NCBI RefSeq assembly: GCF_008831285.2
Contig: NW_022204603.1
Span: 1-40,253, forward strand
Direction: 5' to 3'
Source of the DNA: Nymphaea colorata
Taxonomy: Eukaryota > Streptophyta > Magnoliopsida > Nymphaeales > Nymphaeaceae
Length of the DNA: 40,253 nucleotides
In this document: positions 31,999-40,253 of the stretch, piece by piece
Numbering within the stretch: position 1 is the first letter of the stretch
Layout of the letters: each line of letters starts with the position of its first letter
Notes under the pieces: generated by a model
Told to the model about the DNA's origin: nothing
The model's database searches: none
Seen by the model: the letters and a program-made list of their open reading frames with translations, nothing else
Made by a program: the position numbers and the translations under genes

Positions 31999-33097
31999 AA
32001 CGTGCTCATTAGTTCGATTCCTATGGCTGTTATCTTTTTAGGTTAATGAGGTAGGAGCTGTACTAAGTTGAAGGTATTAACTCCAATGGGCATAACATAA
32101 CTGCCAATCAAAGTACTGGCAAGTTTGATGGTTAGTTGGATTTAATTGTGAGTCATGCTCCTGAGTCAAGGAGATGAGATGTGGAATGAAGTTGAAGGTA
32201 TATTGTCCGCACTCCCTAACACCATGGTTGGCAAACTGGTGATCCAACTCAGGAATTGCTTGAGTCATCTTGAATCGCTAGGAAATGAGTCATGGTTCCA
32301 GGTTTGATTGGTACACATCTGATTTTCAAAAGAATCATGTCTGAATCACCCGGGTTCCTTGGAATAGCTGAGTCGGCTCTGGATCACCCGAGTTTGGTTG
32401 GATACAAAAAAAAAAAAACAGCGAATCTGTCACTCATACCCATTTTTTTACATCACTCATTTGCAACGATTCAAGCTCTGTTGTTAGTCAGAACTCAAAA
32501 GGAAGCTGATAGGCAAGGGTTTCGTTTGGCTGTTCATTCATCTTTTTTCTCTTGTGACCAAATAACAACACTTATAGTGATCCAATGGGAAGCATTAACA
32601 GTCATCCGAGAGAAATCATCCAGCATCCTGGCCTCTCGAGAAGCCATCAAGCAGAGAGAGAGAGAGAGAGAGAGAGAGTGAGGATGGTGAGAAGGACAGT
32701 AACTAAAGACTAAAATGAGACCAAACCCGAACAAGACGAAAAAAGAGGGTGAGAAGGATGGAGATGCTTGAGAAACTCTATATCCTCCAATGAAAATAGA
32801 ATCCATAATAATGGTTTCCTATGATGATTTTCAAATTTCAATCTTTGAAAACCACAAAAACGACAGTAAAAGCATTTTATTATAACTTTAGCTTTTGAGA
32901 CCCGACTTGGACAAGTCACTGAGGCAATTCGGTAACCCAGTTGGCATCCGAACTCACGGTTTGCCAACTACGCTTGACACAAACTTCGATCTTGATGGTA
33001 GATTCAGCTCTCGCTAGGCCACTGACATATTCCTCTCACTCAGCAAAAGGCTTTCTAAAAAATGTACCACTGCATGGTACTTTCACATCATTGTCAT
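31999..33097. other. Intergenic DNA with an AG microsatellite
   Basis: (AG)n at 32653-32678. The stretch 32140-32400 is rich in gagtca/gaatca words. No coding gene seen. The 129-codon frame at 32292-32681 ends in the AG repeat and has no domain. Confidence 0.5.
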
Positions 33098-33605
33098 TGT
33101 AACGACTCGACCCACTATCGGGCTCGGCCTCCTAGTCCAGCGAATGCAAACCTACTCCATAACAATTTTGGTTTCAGGCTGAAAAAAGTTAGAAACTAAG
33201 ACAACCAACCGTTTAACATCTCCCTTTATAAGCCCTTGAAATTATCTCACAATCGAGACTAAACTTTACTATAATACACCCCCTTTAAGGCACATGCATC
33301 TGTCTATGTGGAACACTAAGTCTGAATGTTGAACCGTGCTCTGATACCACTATAACGACCCAACCCACTCCTATGCTTGGGTTTATAGTCTTGTAGATCA
33401 CAACCCACCTCCTAGCAATTTCGATTTCAGCTTGAAAAAAGTTACAAACCAGGACAACAAATCATTTAACAACTCCCTTTAGGAGAATTTTAAGGTTTCT
33501 CACAATCTTCCATATGAGACTAAACTTTTGAATTGTTACAATCCACCTTTCTTAAACCACAGGCATGCATGCATGTGGGATCCCAAGCCTGAGTGCATGA
33601 AGGCG
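33098..33605 (-). mobile_element. TRIM-like LTR pair: two tandem units of about 253 bp with a tRNA-Met PBS complement
   Basis: Unit 1 starts TGTAACGACTCGACCCACT (33098) and unit 2 TATAACGACCCAACCCACTC (33351). Both share gcttgaaaaaagtta/ggctgaaaaaagtta, acaacnaa-cgtttaac and aactccctttaggag-like segments, and end near catgcatctg/catgcatgc, cctgagtg. Between them lies gctctgatacca (33338-33349), the complement of a tRNA-iMet PBS, so the element reads on the minus strand. No coding sequence. It fits a terminal-repeat miniature retrotransposon or an LTR tandem. Confidence 0.55.
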
Positions 33606-33901
33606 TGGTAGAAGCAATTGGCCTATAAGCTCTGAGTACTCAAAGGGAGTGGCCAGAATTAGTTGCCCATGTAGAGGAAGGGATGGGTTGCAGGTTGGAG
33701 CTGCAGGACATAATGGGTGGTTTGGATTCTATGGTAGTTATGATGAGAACCTTAATGGATTGAGGGAGAGAAAACAAAACTGTGAGGGCCCAGATAGGGT
33801 CTTTCGCGAGTTTTTAATTTGTTTATCAGCAACTGTTGGCTGAAGAAAGTGATTTGGAATAAGAAAGAGCAGAGATAGTATTACTCGTAACCTTTCATTA
33901 G
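33606..33901. other. Intergenic DNA, nothing recognised
   Basis: A 64-codon frame at 33649-33843 shows no domain. Confidence 0.4.
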
Positions 33902-34035
33902 TAGGGATGTACACGAGCGAGTTGAGTTCACTCGACACACTCATATCTTACTCAGTCCATGCTCAAGTTGAGCTGTACAGGTTAGCTTGAGATCAACCCG
34001 AGTAGACTGAGCCCGATTGAGCTAGACTCGTTTTA
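33902..34035 (+). mobile_element. hAT-type element, left end only
   Basis: Starts TAGGGATGTACACGAGCGAG and carries cgagttgag/actcgaca/ctcaagttgagct words, the same type as the complete element at 34869-35261. I could not find a matching right end, so it is truncated. Confidence 0.45.
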
Positions 34036-34860
34036 GTTCCTTTACCAACTCCCATTTGACTTTACCACTTTATTGGTTTTAATTAAAAAATACAAAAATA
34101 AAATGATAACTAGATCAAACAAACTTACTTGAACAAATGAACTTACTTGAACTTAGCGATGCAATATACTATATTGAATTGAATATCTAATCAAACCGAT
34201 CAAAAAATTGATGTGAAAAAATTTAATATCTGATTAAGAAATCAAATCATATTTAAAAATGACATCCAACCAGATTCAGATTCGGATATGCATAAATACC
34301 TGATTGGATTCGGGTCAGATTTTTTTTTATACAAATTTCCTATATCTAATTCTTTTACATTTTGAAAATTGGAAAAATTCGGTTCAAAATTCAGATTTGG
34401 GTCTCAATATAAGAATCAGATTGGGAATGTGAAATCAGATTTTGAATTCAAGTTCAGATCTGTTTTTTCTTTACTCATATTCAAATTCGAATATGAACAT
34501 GTGAATATCCAAAAAAATGGATATAATTAAGGGTATGAGGTAAAATATGTGAATTTGTTTTCATTTTTCACTTTTTAATGTCTTACCGACATTAATAAAA
34601 ATTCAAAAAAGTTATTAAAAAGATAAAATAAACCAAGAAAAACTAAAATATGATTATATTTTTTAGAAAGTATTGCAAAAAAATGAAAAAATGCAATGAT
34701 TTTGATCTTTCCAAAATATCATGACAATAATTTCACTTTTTCTCATTTCCTTTTTTTTTTCTTTTTTTAACACAAACAGACCAATAATCAGACTACTGTA
34801 TATATCTATATAGATCCTCCTGGTAAGTAAATATGTCAATATATCCTCAATTAATGTGAA
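34036..34860. other. AT-rich DNA with gattcgg-type repeats
   Basis: Short diverged words such as cagattcggat, gattcgggtcagat and aaattcagatttggg recur at 34270-34500. This is common in decayed plant DNA transposons, but no termini could be fixed. No gene. Confidence 0.4.
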
Positions 34861-34868
34861 TTAACGGC

Positions 34869-35261
34869 TAGGAATGTTCCTCGAGTCGAGCCAATTCGGG
34901 CTCGACTCGAAGTTGCTCAGTTAAGCTTGACTTGAACTCGACTTGTAAGTTAAACGAGTCAAGTTGGAGCCTAAATGATAACTCAAATTAGTAAATGAAT
35001 CGAGTTCGAGTTGGAAGAACCCAACTCAATTAAAATCATTCAACACTAATACTTACTTTTATAATTTCAAAAACATAAAATGGCTTAAATAAAAATATAG
35101 AACGTTTAAGCACAAAATATATATTACGAAACATGAGCTTAAACATGCGAAGCTCAAGCTTGGACTCATTTAAGTGAGTCGAGCTGAAGTCAACATATAT
35201 TGAGTTGAGTCAAGTTTGAGCTGGCCCAGCTCGAGCTCGGCTTGCTTTTTGTACATTCTTA
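34869..35261 (+). mobile_element. Non-autonomous hAT element with 8-bp target duplication
   Basis: A 393-bp element starting TAGGAATGTTCCTCGAGTCG and ending GCTTTTTGTACATTCTTA. The TIR pair is TAGGAATGTTC and TAAGAATGTAC. The flanks ttaacggc (34861-34868) and ttaaccgc (35262-35269) form an 8-bp duplication with one mismatch. Sub-terminal regions are rich in gagctcgagc/cgagtcgag words. No transposase is encoded. Confidence 0.8.
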
Positions 35262-35269
35262 TTAACCGC

Positions 35270-36840
35270 TTTTGAGAAATTTTGTTCCCAGGATTTCATC
35301 TACAAGGTACATTGGAACTTCATCTGGTTTGAAATGCTACTAAGAGGTTCACCATAAATCATAAATTGTTGAAGAAAAGCAATGTGTCAGCAACTAGTCT
35401 TCTTGCCTTGATTTTCTACAGCTTCCAGATGATTGCGGATTGGCAATCAGATTCAGATTTGGTTAATCGGGTTTCACTCTTTTTGGGCTAATGGCTGGTT
35501 GCTGCTTCGAGTGTGCCAGAGGAAATGGGCCAATGGTTGGTTGCTGGTTTGAGTGGCATGAGTGACATGCCCGGATGAAAAGCAATGTATTAGCACGTAC
35601 CAACTTAGCCAAGCGATCAAAAATAGAAATTTAATTAATCAGGTATTGCTAAAAGAAGTCGAAGAAACATTCTAGCTAAGAACTTCACACCCTTAATTTC
35701 TTTGATAGTTCTATGGATTTAAAGGGCTTCCTCTTGCACTGTCAGGTGGTAGTTTGTTTAGGTTCGGTTTGATTTTAGAATCTAAATTTCACAAGATATT
35801 TGAGGTATAGCAATACCCTGATCATGATATATGAACTCATACATAAGGAGTCTAGGGATTCAAATGAGTTGGATTTCTAACTTCAAGTTGGTTTACTTTA
35901 ATTGAATCCAGATTCAGATCTGACTACCAAAAAAAAATGTGCCAAATCACTAGTTAAATCATATGTGTGTATGCTATAGTGTTTAGACCATAGTCACATA
36001 CTGTTTCTGCATTTTAAGCTATGGTTTTTTACAGGGAGCTTGAAAATATCGTAACAGTTAAAAAAAATAAGATCTTTAGAATTTATGAAAAAGCCGAATA
36101 AGTAAGAAACTAATAAGACAACATAAAAATAATAAAAACAACTAGAAATAAAAATAAAAAATGGAAACGATCAGTTTGTTATTAATAAAAGTCAAAAAAC
36201 ACTTTAAAACATGCAAAACGCCATTTGCTTTTTCTTGCTTAATGTTTTCTCAAAGAAATGATCTTTTTGCCATTTTATGTCAGGCTGATCGAGACCAAAA
36301 CCCAAATTCATATCCAGAACTCAAATTCGTATTTGTTCAATTAAAATAAAAAAAATTTAATGTAAATAAATTTTTTAAATATAAAATATATTCTTAATAA
36401 TAAATTATTTATTATTATTAAATAAAATTTTTATTAAGTAACATACCAAACCGAGCCGAACCCCATAAAATCGACTCAGACCGACCTTTTAGGTTATCAG
36501 ATAAACTGGTTTTTTTGGGACCAAATTGGAAGCCAATCAGATTCAGTACGGAGTTCCGTCGAGTACTCGGCCCAGCCATAAGACACTGATATATTTGTCA
36601 TGCTTTTAACACGTTTTTTTTTTTTAAATTATGTTCGTTGTGATTAGACCATATGGACTTTCCATTGGATTCAAGGTGCACAACCACACCCAGTTATAAA
36701 TTCAGTAACTATATATGTTTATATAATTTTTATAAGTCATGCTTTTTACGTTAATTCTCAAATAATATTAGCCAGAACCCGAATTCCAAAGCAAGGGTCA
36801 CCACAAGGAGGGTTGCTCGAGTTGTCGGCATCTCCATTTT
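35270..36840. other. AT-rich intergenic DNA
   Basis: No gene recognised. A very AT-rich patch lies at 36340-36440. A short internal duplication of a ggccaatgg/ttggttgctg stretch is at 35488-35560. Confidence 0.5.
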
Positions 36841-36975
36841 CCTATGCCTATTTCAGAGATCAGAAATTGAATGGTTCCTCATTTTCAGTTTGATCTTTAT
36901 TTGGCGTCCTTCCCTTCCATTGGGTAAGAATTGCTTCTCTTTCTCTGCTCTTCCATCTGCTAAGAAACGGATGAG

Positions 36976-38250
36976 ATGGCTAAAGTAATCAATGCACTTG
37001 CAGAAACAGCTACTTCTCATTTGTTGGGGGCTGTAACCATTTTGTTGGAAGAGAAGGTGAAGGTCATTTTGAATGCAAAAGACGATCTCAGGAAGCTGGA
37101 ACGCTTTCAGAAGGTGATCAAGGAGGTAGACAGCAAGCCCCTTTTCAGCAATGACCACGACAAAGATCGAGAGTGAGCTCAAAGATGCCTTTTACGTTGC
37201 CCAGGACATTGGGCTTAGCAAAAGGGAGAAGGATTCGGCATTAAATAGAAAGGTACAAAAGCCTTGGAATACTCTATACTCGTGCTTTAAGGAACATGAT
37301 TCTTTTCCCTACCATCTTGGTAATGAAATCAAGAAGATCAACCAAAGGCTTGATGAAATAAATAATGATAGGGAAATGGTGGATTAAGGTACGCTCAAAA
37401 CAACACCTAAAGTGAGTGGTGAAGGTCCTGTTAGTGGTGTACAACCACACATAGGCAGGGAAGGTGATGAGAATGCCATAACCGAAAAGCTCTTGTTTGA
37501 CGGAGCTACGCTGAGTAGTGCGCTGGATAGACATGTAGGTATTTCTATTATCTCCATGACAGGTCAAGGCGGGATTGGCAAGACAACTCCTGCAAAAAGT
37601 TATTGAAAAGAAGATAGTCAAGAAGTATGGAAAAAGAGGATTGGGAGGTCATTGCAGATAGTGGGATTTTGGAATGGAACATGCCTGCCTCATCATCATC
37701 CTTTGGATGTTGTGACATTCTTCCTGGTCTCATATTGAGCTACGATAACTTGCCACATTATTTGAGGAATTGTTTTGTATATTGCAGCATTTATCCAAAG
37801 GATTATGTGATAGGAAGGGATGAACTGGTCATGCAATGGTTGGCTCATGGATTAATTGAAGAAAACGAAGGGATTGATGCCAAACTGACTGCAAATCAAT
37901 GTATTAATGATTTGACAAAGCGATGTTTATTGAAGAAACTGAAAAAAAAAAGCAACTGAAACTACATGATATTTTGCATGATCTTGCCTTACATATAGGT
38001 CGAGAGGAATATAGTCATGCTTCTGCTACTGGCACACTCGACATCTATATCTGCTCAGCATAGACTATCCAGAACTGCTCATGCATGGTGCCTCAGGAGC
38101 AGAAAATAAGTTGCGGACATTATTGGCTGATTGGCATTTGGTTAATATTGCATGCATTATCAATTTAAAGTGGCTGAGGGTGTAGTCATTGAAGGGCTGT
38201 GGGATACATGAGATTCCAAATTCCGTTGGAGATCTTGCACTTTTAAAGTA
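36976..38250 (+). pseudogene. NLR-C: CNL pseudogene lacking most of NB-ARC, LRR cut by a repeat
   Basis: ATG at 36976 opens MAKVINALAETATSHLLGAV, an Rx-type CC start that aligns with NLR-B. The frame ends at 37176 and the CC continues in another frame to the stop at 37387. The next frame holds an intact P-loop (GQGGIGKTT, 37567-37593). Shortly after, sequence jumps to EDWEVIADSGILEWNMP, which lies after GLPL in NLR-B. About 530 bp with kinase-2, RNBS-B and GLPL are therefore gone. RNBS-D (CFVYCSIYPKD) follows to a stop at 37959. Decayed pre-LRR sequence ends in the first LRR at about 38250, where dispersed repeat B begins. Confidence 0.87.
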
Positions 38251-40253
38251 TCTGGACATCAAGGATGTGCTTGGGGAACAGTCTTATGTTTTTCACCTCC
38301 AAGATGGACTTGTGCCTATGTGGGATTAAATTTAATTATGCATGGAGAGAAATAGAGCGAAGCATGAATATACACATTTCATGTATACATGCACTCACAA
38401 ATGAATGCACCTACTCAAATTCACCAAAATCTAAGTGAATCAAGTTGGAGTAGCTTTCATGATTATGTCATATTGCCACACAAACTTGAGCACCTCACTT
38501 ATTTTGACGCAGAAGCACCAAATTTTCAACATGGTTATAAAACCCAAACTTTCATAATCAATTTCAAAACGATTCCATTGGATTTATCTCAAAATCAAAC
38601 TAATTTTCAAATCCAAAAATCTCAAGCAAACTTTCATAAGCTTGACTAAAATTCCAAAAAAAAAATCAAATTCCAAATTTTTCAATAAAGAAAATTCTCC
38701 CAAAACTGGACTTGGACTGCCAATTTCCAATTTTTTAATCTCATTTCATGATCAAAACCAACCAAATAAAATCAAATCTCTGAAAATACCAAAACTAGAT
38801 TCAAATATCAAAATGTTAAACCCAAAAATGCTTTAAAAATTTCTGAATTGAGCGAGTTCCAACCATTCCAAACCCAAAATTTCAATCTCAAAGATTCGAT
38901 TCTCGAAAATTTCAACTAGAATTCAACTATCCAATCCAATTTTTCCAAATTCAATTTTGGCTTCAAAACTGAATTCCAGTTCCAAGGATTCCAAGAATTT
39001 TCAAGTCAAATTTCAAATCCCAAAATCCAAACTATCTTTCAAGTTCTAAAGTCTAGCCCAAACTTTCAATTTTCAATTCCAAGATCCTTGTTTCAAAAAC
39101 AAAGCTTCAATTACCCAATCCCCAATTTGATTCAAAAACCAATATTCTGATTCTCAATTTCCAATTCTAAATTACAATTTTTGGGATCAACTCAAGGTCC
39201 AATTGCTAAAATCCATGATTAATTCAAAAAATCCTTTCCAAGGATGAACTCCCAATCTTCAAAATTTTGTAATACAGAAATATTTTCAATCAAATCCAAG
39301 TCTTTGTTTAAATAAACTTTAAAAATCTGAATTCCAATCCTCACACATTGTGTAACAAAAAAATAACTTGTCAAGCTTGAGAAAACTCAGACCTTGGATT
39401 AATTACAGCTGTTAATGGTGGAAGGGACGGGTCACTTTCCTTAAAATCTATTTTCAAGCAAAACTTGATTTTTTGCTGATTTGTGCCAAACTTCACAGTC
39501 CACACCGTGAAGTGGGGTGTGAACAATAAGCTCATAGGTATGTTTAACCCAATTTTGTTGTTAAAAAGGGTCTCATTTTTTAACATGTTTTAAGAAGTAA
39601 AATCATGGTCTTTTAACTCATCAAGCTTTTATCCATTGCGATCTCTTGAATTTGTATGCTAATTTTAAATTTTCTTTTTATACATTGAGATAGATAAGAA
39701 CAGAGGAAGAACATAGTTGCTTGCATCCATTGGCTCTTTCTCTATCTGATCTGTTTTCTTCCTATTGTAATAATCAATCAACATAAACTCAGGAGGTCGA
39801 AGTAAAAATCAATTTTTCAACCTGGAAAAGGAACATCAAATCCGATTGCAATCACAAAAGCCATTGATAGGAGTAAAGAAATACAGAAATAAAAATTTAT
39901 GAAAGAAACAAAAAAGTTATTCCAAAAAATTCCACATGAGAATCAAATCAATGAAGAAGATGGCAAAGAAATGAAGAGCCTTTAGATGATTAGAGATAGG
40001 GATGTTGCCAAGGTAAGGCCCACATGGGCCCTGGCCCCACTTTAAAAAAAAAAAAATTATATGTAAATTTTAGAAATTTCACTTGTTCTGTATAAAAATT
40101 TGAAATATAATATTTTGGCCCTAGTTAAACTTTAGAAACCTTAATTCCACCCACCTCATGAAAAAATTCTGGCTCTGCCCCTTATTGGAGAAGGAAATAA
40201 GGAGGGAAGCCAAAAAAAAATGAAAAGATCTAGAACTCTCATCCATGTCTGGA
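38250..40253 (+). repeat. Dispersed repeat, copy B (runs off the window)
   Basis: Aligns with 7228-8320 and 9947-10083. It lies inside the LRR region of NLR-C, so it arrived after that gene. Between 39560 and 39870 it has sequence not found in copy A, and it has an extra stretch near 39150-39330. It carries the hAT MITE at 39997-40183. No coding domain. Confidence 0.7.
39997..40183 (+). mobile_element. hAT-type MITE copy d with 8-bp target duplication and preserved empty site
   Basis: A 187-bp element starting TAGGGATGTTGCC and ending GGCTCTGCCCCTT. It is flanked by attagaga (39989-39996) and attggaga (40184-40191). The paralogous repeat has a single attggaga at 10008-10015 and no element, so this is a dated insertion relative to the duplication. 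The interior has the GC patch ggcccacatgggccc, then an A run and atgtaaattttagaaatttc. Confidence 0.8.

Noticed and set aside
32292-32681. 129-codon frame
   Set aside because: It ends in RERERERE from the AG microsatellite and shows no domain or homologous neighbour.
33341-33352. Primer binding site of a third full retrotransposon
   Set aside because: No gag, protease, RT or integrase homology was found nearby, so only a miniature or solo LTR structure is supported.

Overview
The window looks like nuclear DNA of a flowering plant. It holds remnants of CC-NB-ARC-LRR (CNL) resistance genes, Ty3/gypsy retrotransposon pieces primed by initiator tRNA-Met, several hAT-type miniature elements, and long AT-rich or microsatellite intergenic DNA. 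The species cannot be named from sequence alone. I see no intact protein-coding gene, no tRNA or rRNA gene and no CRISPR array. Every coding region I recognise is a pseudogene or a transposon remnant.

Layout. Bases 1-1853 are the LRR end of a CNL pseudogene (NLR-A), cut off by the left window edge. A reverse-oriented gypsy remnant (1854-5705: partial integrase, RNase H, RT, protease, gag, PBS, one LTR) abuts its LRR. Bases 5706-7227 are AT-rich with one truncated hAT MITE. Bases 7228-10083 are a dispersed repeat (copy A) interrupted by a roughly 1.6 kb element with inverted ends (8310-9925). Bases 10236-11055 hold two more hAT MITEs, one a large fold-back. Bases 11120-16300 contain two small LRR crumbs, a nested tandem repeat and a hairpin MITE. 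Bases 16904-20379 are the most complete CNL pseudogene (NLR-B), followed by a duplicated 3' end. Bases 21165-25566 are a second gypsy remnant whose two halves face opposite ways, followed by another CNL 3'-end crumb. Bases 25800-36850 are intergenic DNA with microsatellites, GC-rich repeats with a telo-box-led fragment, hAT elements and a tandem TRIM-like LTR pair. Bases 36976-38250 are a third CNL pseudogene (NLR-C) that has lost most of its NB-ARC domain. Its LRR is interrupted by copy B of the dispersed repeat, which runs to the right edge.

Reading. All three CNL copies lie on the + strand and resemble each other, so this is a decayed tandem NLR cluster expanded by local duplication and then broken by frameshifts, deletions and transposons. 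The most informative structures are the inverted gypsy remnant, the fold-back hAT dimer, an hAT insertion whose empty site is preserved in the paralogous repeat, and the inverted-end element with exon-like filler.
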